Source of the DNA: SB21 sp964415295
GTDB lineage: Bacteria > CLD3 > SB21
Length of the DNA stretch: 64,000 bases
Reading direction: 5' to 3'
NCBI GenBank assembly: GCA_964415295.1
Contig: CAYPYN010000004.1
Coordinates: 372,001 to 436,000, forward strand
Shown: positions 1 through 7,293 of the stretch, piece after piece
Position numbering within the stretch: the stretch's first letter is position 1
Layout of the letters: each line of letters starts with the position of its first letter
The notes under the pieces: model-generated
Seen by the model: only the letters and a program-made list of their open reading frames with translations
The model's database searches: none
Told to the model about the DNA's origin: nothing
Made by a program: the position numbers and the translations under genes

Positions 1-389
1 GTCTTTAATTGCGGGTAGTCCACTGTCAATTTCAGGACCTTCCCATGGATATCCTTGTAGTACACCGTATCATTGACACAATAGAACATATTGATAAACA
101 AGTCGTTCTTGAAGTGCTCGGGTACGTAAACGCGTTCTTTCGAGCCCAGCTCTTCTTTGTGCGCCTGGGCATGGTGGATCACCAACTGTTCAAAGGCCGT
201 ATTCGTCTCGGTAACCGCCTTTTGCACCCGTATGGCCAAAACAGCCTGGTGCAATTGAAAAACAACCGTGTTTTGCTGAATCTGATAATAGATCCACCAG
301 AAGATCTGAGCAAGGCAAACAAGCACGATCACCATAAATATCATGATCGGAATTCGAGGAGACGTTCTTTGATTTTTTGAGGTATTCAT
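1..389 (-). CDS. Membrane-anchored protein of unknown function, N-terminal part (truncated by window edge)
   Basis: An ATG at 389 opens a reading frame that runs without a stop to position 1, so only about the first 129 residues are visible. The protein starts with a short basic cytoplasmic tail. One transmembrane helix follows at about residues 14-35 (IPIMIFMVIVLVCLAQIFWW), then a soluble, presumably periplasmic, stretch rich in Gln, Val and His. The layout (N-terminal anchor plus extracytoplasmic region) suits a sensor kinase, methyl-accepting protein or diguanylate cyclase input domain, but no diagnostic domain lies inside the window. It starts 9 nt after the stop of the beta-helix/J-domain gene and is probably co-transcribed with it. 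A plus-strand frame over the same bases is a shadow. Confidence 0.7.
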   Translation of the reverse strand, partial: MNTSKNQRTSPRIPIMIFMVIVLVCLAQIFWWIYYQIQQNTVVFQLHQAVLAIRVQKAVTETNTAFEQLVIHHAQAHKEELGSKERVYVPEHFKNDLFINMFYCVNDTVYYKDIHGKVLKLTVDYPQLK

Positions 390-398
390 AACTTCAGT

Positions 399-2804
399 TT
401 AGTTGGATTTTTCAGATATCAGAACCTCGTAGGCCTCTTTAATTTCCTTAAAACGTTCGTCACCGGCAATACCCATCTCGCCGGCGTTGTCCATATCCGG
501 ATGATAGATCATACTGAGTTTGCGGTACACCGCCTTGATCTGCTCAAGAGTAGCTCCTTCCTTTACACCCAGTATTTCATAATAATTCTTCTTACGTGAA
601 GGATGAACCGATGACCCATCCTGACCCGCTAACCTCAGTGCTTCGGCAATAAATTCTTTGATTTGGAGCAATTGCGACATGACTTCGTCATTATGCAACT
701 GCCCGTTTTGAAAGCCGTTTTTGAGGATTTCCAGCTCCGCTTTGAAATCTATGACCGCAATGATGATATCGGCGCTGTTATTGCTTGCCAAAGCCTCAAT
801 GATCAGTTTTTCCGTTTCCGTAATGAGGTCACGTACCCGATCGTCCTTTTCCTGTTGCAGTTTGTCGCGTAACTTCTTCAGGGAGCTTTGTATGTCTTCA
901 GCGATCTCTTTGGCCAACATATACTGTTTATGGATAAGGGCATCTTGGGCGCGCTCAAGATAAAAGGAGAACTCCTTGATCTCTTCACGAAACCGCGAAT
1001 TCAGTTCTGTCCCGTTTACATGCTGCATTTCAACTTCAGCGTTGGACACTTCAAGGTGGGCGTCTTTACGCACCTGTTTTTGCTTTTCGGCATCGTCCTT
1101 GGCTCGCATGGCGTGCCTTGTGGCTTCGTTGCATAGTGCTTCGCACGATTCGTATTGTCTGGCTTCAAAAGCCGCCTTGGCCTGCGCTTGTTTTCGTAGG
1201 GCCATACCAAAATCCTCGGGCGATAGCGTATCCCCGCCCGCGGCCCTGGCAAGCTCAATCTGCTCTTCGGAATCATCAAGCCACCATTGAACTTGTCTTT
1301 TTATCTCCCCGATCTGGATGCGCTTTTTCCACCACAAACCAAATATGACAATGGTCACAATCCCAATTGCCAGTAGCGTCAGATTACGTACCTTTTCAGA
1401 AAAGGACGCGTCATCAATAGCCTCTTGAAGCTCCAAGGCGGCCGTGTTGTCCGGATCATATTTTAATGCGCTCTTCAGGTAGTTTTCTGCGACACGGATA
1501 TTGCCGTTACTGAATTCCATTTTCCCCTTTTCGGCATAACCTTTGGCCATTTCCTCTCCGGCCTTTTTGAATAGGGTTTTGCCTTCGGTATCATCTTTAT
1601 CGATCGTCAAGATCTCCTGGGCAGACTGGTAGGCATAAAACCAATTCTCCCTCGCGATATCCTTGGTTGCCTGAGTTTTGAGATAGTCCAATCGTCTTTT
1701 TTTCTCAATACGGGTGTTGTCGTAATGTGCCCCAATGGACACTTCATCGACTCCTTTGCGATACAATTTTGAAAGAGAATCAATCCGGAAATCGTTATTG
1801 GCCGGATCAAGAAAAAGCGGGTCGATATTCAGATCGGTGACGCGTGGAAAGAGACCTACGTAGGACGAATCGTTGTCCCAGACATTGTTTTTTGTGAATT
1901 CTATGTCCTTGCTCTCATACACCGCGGCGCCAACCCGATTCCAAGCCAATATGTTATTCAGTACCGAAACAGCTGTGGTACCGCGTATCAGAACGCCATG
2001 ACCCGATTCTTCTTCGATCCGGTTACCGCCACCATTTTTTGCAATAGTGTTGTTTCTGATCAGCGGACTGGAACGGCCATCGATCTGAATACCGTTCTTC
2101 CTGTTCAGAAAAACAAAATTACCCAATATCTTGTTTGTGGACTGCGCCGTTATCGTGATCCCATTGCGGCCGTTTTCGCGGATCACATTTTTTTCAATGG
2201 TGGGAGATGCGTTATCTGAAACAAACAAACCGTCCGCTCCATTGCGTGATACAACGCAGTCAAATATGTAGCCATGGCTTTTCGAACGTACGGTAAGGCC
2301 GTTCCGCCGATTTTCAGTAATGGTCGTCTGTCGGATATTGACCGAACTGTTGTTTTGCATGTCGATACCGTCCCCGCCTTTTCTCAACGTACAACTCTCT
2401 ATCGAAAACGTTGAGAATTTAGACAGAATGAGCGGCAGATCGGATGGCTCAGAAAATTCAACCGACAGTCCCGATATGCGGCCGCCGCCAAGATTATACG
2501 CCTCGATCACCGGCGAACTTCCGTCCGTTGTGAGAACCGTTCGCCCGGCCCCTTCGCCTTCTATATTGACGAAATTCTTCATGAGGATGCGCTCACGGTA
2601 GACACCGGCCTTAATTCTTATCGTCGCATTGAATTCCGCTTCGTCGATCGCCTTCTGTATAGATGTGTATTTCGCGGTTCCGTCCAGAGCGACATGAATT
2701 CCGCGGTCTTTATTTGCCTTTCTCGCTCCACGGCGGACTTGAAGGTAAACGGTTTCGTTGAACAGAAAAGCGAACAAGAAAATGTAAAATATGAAACGGC
2801 GCAT
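399..2804 (-). CDS. Beta-helix / TPR / transmembrane / J-domain chimeric protein
   Basis: This 801-residue protein has an unusual domain order. Residues 1-20 are a hydrophobic signal sequence. Residues about 35-360 form a right-handed parallel beta-helix of the NosD/pectate-lyase type, opening with a pectinesterase-like segment (YTSIQKAIDEA, IRIKAGVY) and then short repeats of the type NGLxVxxxSxxxI. Residues about 380-465 look like TPR helices. Residues 475-492 are a transmembrane helix followed by WWKKR, which places the C-terminus in the cytoplasm. A charged, coiled-coil-rich region fills 500-735. Residues 738-801 are a J-domain with the HPD motif at 768-770. J-domains stimulate DnaK ATPase, so I infer an envelope protein that recruits DnaK on its cytoplasmic side. 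A weak promoter may lie at 2848-2875. The domain calls are firm; the function is unknown. Confidence 0.85.
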   Translation of the reverse strand: MRRFIFYIFLFAFLFNETVYLQVRRGARKANKDRGIHVALDGTAKYTSIQKAIDEAEFNATIRIKAGVYRERILMKNFVNIEGEGAGRTVLTTDGSSPVIEAYNLGGGRISGLSVEFSEPSDLPLILSKFSTFSIESCTLRKGGDGIDMQNNSSVNIRQTTITENRRNGLTVRSKSHGYIFDCVVSRNGADGLFVSDNASPTIEKNVIRENGRNGITITAQSTNKILGNFVFLNRKNGIQIDGRSSPLIRNNTIAKNGGGNRIEEESGHGVLIRGTTAVSVLNNILAWNRVGAAVYESKDIEFTKNNVWDNDSSYVGLFPRVTDLNIDPLFLDPANNDFRIDSLSKLYRKGVDEVSIGAHYDNTRIEKKRRLDYLKTQATKDIARENWFYAYQSAQEILTIDKDDTEGKTLFKKAGEEMAKGYAEKGKMEFSNGNIRVAENYLKSALKYDPDNTAALELQEAIDDASFSEKVRNLTLLAIGIVTIVIFGLWWKKRIQIGEIKRQVQWWLDDSEEQIELARAAGGDTLSPEDFGMALRKQAQAKAAFEARQYESCEALCNEATRHAMRAKDDAEKQKQVRKDAHLEVSNAEVEMQHVNGTELNSRFREEIKEFSFYLERAQDALIHKQYMLAKEIAEDIQSSLKKLRDKLQQEKDDRVRDLITETEKLIIEALASNNSADIIIAVIDFKAELEILKNGFQNGQLHNDEVMSQLLQIKEFIAEALRLAGQDGSSVHPSRKKNYYEILGVKEGATLEQIKAVYRKLSMIYHPDMDNAGEMGIAGDERFKEIKEAYEVLISEKSN

Positions 2805-2957
2805 GGGTATGGTTGTATGAGGACTATTGTGCTAATTTATTCGATTTTATCTAAATTTGCACCTCTTTTTGTAAACGGTCCTTGCGGGCCGTCCGAACTC
2901 AGACTAGTGGTGCGGATGTTGGCTTAATTGAGATCGGAAGGATGTTAGAGGAAAACA

Positions 2958-3152
2958 CTAGTGTTTCAGCGAGAAGTCGGCTGTATGAGGATGCCGTTTA
3001 CGCCTACGTAACTGGTGCTTACGCTGACTGGGGCTTGTGTAATTGGATTTTTCGATGAAGGTTTGTATGATGCGCGCTTTCCGGCATTCGGTTTCAAAAC
3101 GTCGGATCGCCTTTTCAATAGGTTCGTTTTTTCTTACGATCGTTGATAGCAT
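2958..3152 (-). CDS. rpsU: Small ribosomal subunit protein bS21
   Basis: The 64-residue product matches bS21. It has the N-terminal STIVRKNEPIEKAIRRF stretch, a single conserved helix with a Cys-Arg-Lys segment, and a YTSPSQRKHQLRRRKR tail equivalent to the usual E-x-P-S-x-x-R-K-R region. In bacteria that carry it, bS21 binds the 30S platform near the anti-Shine-Dalgarno helix and supports initiation. The ATG at 3152 is preferred; a GTG directly before it (3155) is also possible. A C-terminal extension (HPHTADFSLKH) goes beyond the usual basic tail. The gene stands alone, with 73 nt to the upstream gene end and about 150 nt to the downstream gene. A TATACT box lies about 27 nt upstream of the start. 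Confidence 0.85.
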   Translation of the reverse strand: MLSTIVRKNEPIEKAIRRFETECRKARIIQTFIEKSNYTSPSQRKHQLRRRKRHPHTADFSLKH

Positions 3153-3225
3153 CACAGTCTCGATTAGGTTGGTTGTTTAGTATATGAAACCGCCTTGTCT
3201 TTTGTTTATTCCCCTGCCGCTTGAT

Positions 3226-5553
3226 TTATTTTATCAGCAGCATTTTACTGACCTTCGTATGTGAGCCGGCCTTCATCCGATACACATAGAGACCGGAAGC
3301 TACGGATCGGCCAAATCTGTCCAACCCATCCCAACTCACCGAATGCATACCCTCCGGCATCCGGTCGTCCACCAAGGTCCTGATTTCCTGCCCAAGAATA
3401 TTGTAAATCTTTAATGTCACCCGGGATTCGCTCCGAATGCCGAATCGGATCACAGTCATGGCATTAAACGGGTTAGGATAATTCTGACGTAATACGATCG
3501 GAGCAGGCACCCATTCTTTGACAGTGACCGTGAAGCTTGTTTCATCGGATCCAACCGCATTGACCGCTCGAACGGTTACCGTATGCATTCCCTTTTGTGC
3601 GTAGGAAGGTTTCCATGAAATCCTTCCCGAATGCCTGTGGATGGACATCCCGGAGGGCGCTGCGATCAGGGAATAGACCGGGGACGGATTGCCGGATGAT
3701 GACGCATATAGTACTAATACGGAATCGACAAAACCTACAGAAGGCGAAATCTCAGAAAGCAACGGCCGTTGCTCCCCGGCTTCATAATACTCTATCCCAC
3801 CCCGAACATTTCCCATAATGAGATCAAAATCCAGATCGGCATCCATATCTGCAAATCGAGGAACGGCATTTTGAGTGGCCTTAAGACCTTGATAAAATTT
3901 CGTAACCAGTTCTAACACAGGCACATTAACGTCTCCGCGGTTCTCAAAATAAGAAATCGTTCCGTCCTTATAACCAACAAACATGTCGAAGTCGCCATCA
4001 CGATCATAATCGACAATTTCAGGAACAGATTCGGATCTATCAGGTACGGATGGTATGATAATTAACGGCGTATCGAACTGTGGCCATTCCGGCGTTCCGA
4101 TATTCTTAAATAAATGGACCGTACCGTCTTCTTCGCCAATAAATAGGTCGAAATCGCCGTCGTGGTCAATATCACAGAAAGCCGGAGCGCTATAATTCCC
4201 AACATCAAGGCTCTGAAAAAAGTTGCTCGTTAACTCAAATGACGGAGAGGATAATGACCCCGTATTCCGGAAAAAAAGAATACGGCCGGAATAGGACCCG
4301 GCGAGACAATCCTGGTCTCCATCGTTGTCAATGTCCGCAAATGCCGGAGACGAGATGAATTCCCCGGCCGGAAAAGGAATAGTAATGGTGGTATCGCGTG
4401 AGAACCTCAAGTCATTTACCTGGGACACATTTCTGTAAACATGGATCTTGCCCTGATAGGAGCCTATCACCAAATCCTGGTCCAGATCATTATCCAAATC
4501 GGTCAGTACCGGATTTGCATTCCTTCCCACATCAAGCCCTTCGATAAAGTTGCTGGTAACGAATTCAAAGGACGGCACATGACGAATGGTTTTGGTAATA
4601 GAGTTATTCCTAAAGTACCAAAAGTTATCCTTGTCCTGTTCGCGATAAAGTACCGAGGCAATCAGATCAACATCGCCGTCGCCATCGGCATCTGCAAAAG
4701 ACGGAACATTAAAACCCATCGTGGTCAGAATGTCACCTGGGAATGCCGAACTGGTAATGGCAGGAAAATGCGGTTCGAGTCTATTGCCGCTGTTCTCAAG
4801 GTAATACATTCCCTTGCTGAAAAAATCACCCCAAAAAAGATCGAGATCCCCGTCTCCATCGATGTCCAGAAAGACAATGCCGCTGGCTCCATGGCGTTCC
4901 GGAGCAACTGTCTTCGCGGCTGTGACAATCAGTATGTTTTCAAATTGTTCCGTCTTCAGTTTGAAGCAGTATTGAACCGATGTACCGACATTCTCATACA
5001 ATGCCAGCGATCCAACGCTTCGGCCGGTGAAAAAGTCGAGGTCCCCGTCGCCGTCTATATCGGCAAAGAATGGGATACTTTGATTTTCTGTCACAATGGC
5101 CTGACCCAGGCTATCTCTCACCAGAGAATCCTTTAAAACGAAATGCGGATCGGTGCTGTCTCCCTTATTCTCATACAGACGCATATAAGAAGAAGGCGCT
5201 TCGGTGAAAAGATCGAGGTCTCCATCACCGTCAATATCAGCAAAGCGACTCCAGTTACCGGCAGCAATAGAATCGAAAAAATCCGTTACGAAAATGAATC
5301 GTGTTCCGTCATTTTCAAGAAAAGTTATCCGCCCATCAACCTGGGTGACGAAAAGATCGGCATCAAGGTCGCCATCAATATCTTGAAATTCCGCCTTTGG
5401 AACATACTGGCCGCCGATACATGGCCACGGGATGGAGCGGCCTCCCTCCTCGACAACAAAGGGGTTGATCTTTTTCTCGAAATGCTGGGCCGCCAACGGC
5501 AGGGTAAAAATTAAGAAGTATATCAGGTTCTTCGGAAGCGGTGAAATCGGCAT
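3226..5553 (-). CDS. Secreted FG-GAP/VCBS repeat protein with type IX secretion sorting domain
   Basis: The 775-residue protein begins with a signal peptide (MPISPLPKNLIYFLIFTLPL). Ten Asp-rich loops of the FG-GAP/VCBS type follow between about residues 50 and 585 (for example DIDGDGDLDLF), which normally bind calcium and build a beta-propeller. A cadherin/Ig-like domain at about 595-680 and a C-terminal domain at about 690-775 come next; the last has NYPNPFN, VTLKIYNILGQEIRTL and a closing SKMLLIK, the signature of type A sorting domains of the Por/type IX secretion system. It is therefore probably delivered to the cell surface. The start codon lies only 6 nt after the stop of the metal permease gene, so it appears to be the third gene of the ArsR-controlled operon. 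Its role there is unknown. Confidence 0.85.
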   Translation of the reverse strand: MPISPLPKNLIYFLIFTLPLAAQHFEKKINPFVVEEGGRSIPWPCIGGQYVPKAEFQDIDGDLDADLFVTQVDGRITFLENDGTRFIFVTDFFDSIAAGNWSRFADIDGDGDLDLFTEAPSSYMRLYENKGDSTDPHFVLKDSLVRDSLGQAIVTENQSIPFFADIDGDGDLDFFTGRSVGSLALYENVGTSVQYCFKLKTEQFENILIVTAAKTVAPERHGASGIVFLDIDGDGDLDLFWGDFFSKGMYYLENSGNRLEPHFPAITSSAFPGDILTTMGFNVPSFADADGDGDVDLIASVLYREQDKDNFWYFRNNSITKTIRHVPSFEFVTSNFIEGLDVGRNANPVLTDLDNDLDQDLVIGSYQGKIHVYRNVSQVNDLRFSRDTTITIPFPAGEFISSPAFADIDNDGDQDCLAGSYSGRILFFRNTGSLSSPSFELTSNFFQSLDVGNYSAPAFCDIDHDGDFDLFIGEEDGTVHLFKNIGTPEWPQFDTPLIIIPSVPDRSESVPEIVDYDRDGDFDMFVGYKDGTISYFENRGDVNVPVLELVTKFYQGLKATQNAVPRFADMDADLDFDLIMGNVRGGIEYYEAGEQRPLLSEISPSVGFVDSVLVLYASSSGNPSPVYSLIAAPSGMSIHRHSGRISWKPSYAQKGMHTVTVRAVNAVGSDETSFTVTVKEWVPAPIVLRQNYPNPFNAMTVIRFGIRSESRVTLKIYNILGQEIRTLVDDRMPEGMHSVSWDGLDRFGRSVASGLYVYRMKAGSHTKVSKMLLIK

Positions 5554-5559
5554 AGCGGT

Positions 5560-6642
5560 TCATTTCTTTTCAAAACGATGACGGACCTCCATAAAAAGGG
5601 CACGCAAAAGAAGCGGCAGAAGAATGAGTGCGCTTATCACTTTCATCCATTCAGGTATTATTTCGGAAGCCGTACCTAGATTGACCCTCATCGAAATATC
5701 GAAATAATCATAAATAGTGTTCAATAAACTGCCAAGCAAAAGCGCTGAGACCGTAATGGAAAACATATAGGTATAAAAAGAGGTTTTTCCCAACAGACCT
5801 CTGACCATTCCCATGGTGGACACATTGGTAGCAGGTCCGGCAAGCAGGAAGACCAGTGCGGCCCCCGGCGAAATACCCTTGAGAATCAATGCGGCAGCTA
5901 TCGGCGTGGATGCGCTGGCACAGACATACATGGGAATGCCTATGACAAGCATAATGAACATCGTAAGTGCTTCATTACCCAAATATCGCACAAAAAAATC
6001 GTCGGGCACTAAGGCTGTGATGATCCCGGAGACTATGAGCCCGATAACTAAGTAATAGGCAATATCCCCCAAAAGATCCGTAAACGCATATCGCAGACCG
6101 TATCCTATTCGTTTAAATACAGGCTTCTCCTGTTCGGCCTCCGACGGTCCGCTATGACAACCGCAATCCGTATCGTCACAATTAGTTGTCTGTGTTTGGA
6201 TCAGATCGAGATTTCTTTTCTCTCTTGTACGGATACCGTTTTCAAGTACACCTGCAAATAAGGCGGTTACAAACGCAGAAACCGGCCGAAATACCGTCAT
6301 CAAAGGGTCCAACATAGCATAGGAAATGGCGATCGAATCTACCCCTGTTTCCGGAGCTGAGATAAGAAAACTTACGGTGGCTCCCTTGCTGGCTCCGTTC
6401 TTGCGCAACGAAACAGCCATAGGGATGACGCTGCATGAACATAGGGGCATAGGAGTACCAATGCACGAGGCTTTGAGAACCGAGGCCATATTGGGGCGGC
6501 CAATATGACGTACGATGGCGCCCGGCGGAATCAGCGCCTTTAGCAAACCAGCACAAAAAAAACCAATTAATAAATAGAACGAAGCGTCCGTCATGGTCAT
6601 CGCAATGGATTCCAGAATATTTCGCAAAAACGTTATATCCAT
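5560..6642 (-). CDS. Permease of the SO_0444/ArsP (DUF318) family, probable metal efflux
   Basis: The 360-residue polytopic membrane protein has the two-fold repeat of the DUF318/ArsP permease family. The first half holds GTPMPLCSCSVIPMA at about residues 62-76, with Cys60, Cys68 and Cys70. The second half holds GIPMYVCASASTPIAA at 235-250. A central hydrophilic loop with Cys155, Cys160, Cys162 and His163 could bind metal. Members with this layout are annotated as copper/zinc efflux transporters, and relatives move organoarsenicals; the true substrate here is not established. It lies 6 nt downstream of a CadC/SmtB-like repressor and 6 nt upstream of a secreted FG-GAP protein, so expression is very likely induced by the metal the repressor senses. 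Confidence 0.82.
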   Translation of the reverse strand: MDITFLRNILESIAMTMTDASFYLLIGFFCAGLLKALIPPGAIVRHIGRPNMASVLKASCIGTPMPLCSCSVIPMAVSLRKNGASKGATVSFLISAPETGVDSIAISYAMLDPLMTVFRPVSAFVTALFAGVLENGIRTREKRNLDLIQTQTTNCDDTDCGCHSGPSEAEQEKPVFKRIGYGLRYAFTDLLGDIAYYLVIGLIVSGIITALVPDDFFVRYLGNEALTMFIMLVIGIPMYVCASASTPIAAALILKGISPGAALVFLLAGPATNVSTMGMVRGLLGKTSFYTYMFSITVSALLLGSLLNTIYDYFDISMRVNLGTASEIIPEWMKVISALILLPLLLRALFMEVRHRFEKK

Positions 6643-6648
6643 CTTTTG

Positions 6649-7041
6649 TTACCTTTGTTCTACCACATGTTCAGCCGCCTGCTTGAGCAGGCTTTCAATA
6701 TGATGGTCGTCCAGGGTATAGTAGATCATCTTACCTTCCCTCCGGAACCTGACTAATCTCAAATTTCTCATAAGCCGCAGATGATGAGAAACTGCCGATT
6801 TGGTAATGCCTAAGAAGCCGGCCATATCGCACACGCACAACTCCGTCTCGATCAACGCAAGAACGATTTTGAGTCGGGTCGTGTCTCCCAGTATGGCGAA
6901 CAGCTCGCTCAAACTATACAGTTCCTCGGCCGGCCGGCTCTTTTTGATAAGTCGGTCCACTTTCTTCTTATCAAAAAAATCAACCTCGCATAGAGGTGTT
7001 TCCGGAGTACCTGTGGGCCTGGTTTTCGCTCGTGAACGCAT
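6649..7041 (-). CDS. ArsR/SmtB-family metal-sensing repressor, CadC-like
   Basis: The 130-residue winged-helix protein carries ELCVCD (Cys69, Cys71) just before the recognition helix (ITKSAVSHHLRLM) and the wing segment RFRREGKMIYYTL. It has residues of both classical metal sites. The alpha3N site is represented by Cys18, Cys69 and Cys71. The alpha5 site is represented by Asp111/Asp112, His113/His114, His125 and Glu128 in DDHHIESLLKQAAEHVVEQ. The N-terminus aligns with CadC, but the second N-terminal cysteine of CadC is replaced by Phe. In this family metal binding releases the protein from its operator. The first gene of an operon with the downstream permease, it is preceded by a promoter at 7076-7104 and a palindrome at 7056-7073, which supports autoregulation. 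The metal (Zn, Cd, Pb or other) cannot be fixed from sequence. Confidence 0.9.
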   Translation of the reverse strand: MRSRAKTRPTGTPETPLCEVDFFDKKKVDRLIKKSRPAEELYSLSELFAILGDTTRLKIVLALIETELCVCDMAGFLGITKSAVSHHLRLMRNLRLVRFRREGKMIYYTLDDHHIESLLKQAAEHVVEQR

Positions 7042-7055
7042 AACTTAAACAAACG

Positions 7056-7073
7056 GTTGAATAATCATTCAAC
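7056..7073 (-). promoter_or_regulatory. Predicted ArsR/SmtB-type operator
   Basis: The 18-bp sequence GTTGAATAATCATTCAAC is a near-perfect inverted repeat; only the pair flanking the centre differs. It sits 14 nt upstream of the repressor start codon and 2 nt downstream of the -10 box, where a bound repressor would block transcription. Operators of CadC/SmtB-type repressors are similar AT-rich palindromes with TGAAT/ATTCA half-sites. The sequence and position are seen directly; binding is inferred. Confidence 0.7.
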
Positions 7074-7075
7074 TG

Positions 7076-7104
7076 AAAATAAAACTGTTTCGGTCCGAAG
7101 TCAA
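7076..7104 (-). promoter_or_regulatory. Sigma70-like promoter of the metal-efflux operon
   Basis: On the minus strand, TTGACT (7104-7099) and TATTTT (7081-7076) are separated by 17 nt. The repressor operator follows immediately downstream. Confidence 0.7.
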
Positions 7105-7127
7105 GTCCTTCAATCGCGAAATAAGGC

Positions 7128-7156
7128 TTGCTTTTTTCGGACGCCCGCCCTATATT
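7128..7156 (+). promoter_or_regulatory. Sigma70-like promoter of tRNA-Arg
   Basis: TTGCTT (7128-7133) and TATATT (7151-7156) are separated by 17 nt. The mature tRNA starts 18 nt after the -10 box, so the 5' leader would be about 10 nt. Confidence 0.65.
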
Positions 7157-7173
7157 CGCCCCTGAAATAAAAC

Positions 7174-7247
7174 GCACCCGTAGCTCAATTGGATAGAGCA
7201 TCTGACTACGGATCAGAAGGTTTGGGGTTCAAATCCCTACGGGTGTA
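7174..7247 (+). tRNA. tRNA-Arg (anticodon ACG)
   Basis: All four arms can be drawn. The acceptor stem pairs GCACCCG with CGGGTGT (a G-U pair at the end). The D stem pairs GCTC with GAGC. The anticodon stem pairs TCTGA with TCAGA around the loop CTACGGA, placing anticodon ACG at 7208-7210. The variable loop is AGGTT, and the T arm is TGGGG-TTCAAAT-CCCTA. The discriminator base is A and CCA is not encoded. In bacteria the wobble A of tRNA-Arg(ACG) is normally deaminated to inosine by TadA to read CGU, CGC and CGA. Confidence 0.96.
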
Positions 7248-7251
7248 CAAA

Positions 7252-7280
7252 AAAAACCCTTTGTGCCCAAAGGGTTTTTT
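7252..7280 (+). terminator. Intrinsic terminator after tRNA-Arg
   Basis: The stem AACCCTTTG / CAAAGGGTT closes a very short loop and is followed by a run of six T. It begins within a few nt of the tRNA 3' end. The next start codon (7294) lies only 13 nt beyond the T run. Confidence 0.8.
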
Positions 7281-7293
7281 AATTCAGATAAAC

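Noticed and set aside
9..380. Plus-strand open frame of 123 codons at the left edge
   Set aside because: It is antisense to the minus-strand membrane protein, which has a proper hydrophobic helix and operon spacing.
2869..2896. Small hairpin with a GCAA loop between rpsU and the beta-helix gene
   Set aside because: The stem has a mismatch and no T run on either side, so it is not a convincing terminator or riboswitch.
7189..7293. N-terminal extension of the GT2 frame through the tRNA gene
   Set aside because: The extra residues come from the tRNA-Arg and terminator sequence; the GT2 fold starts at the internal ATG.
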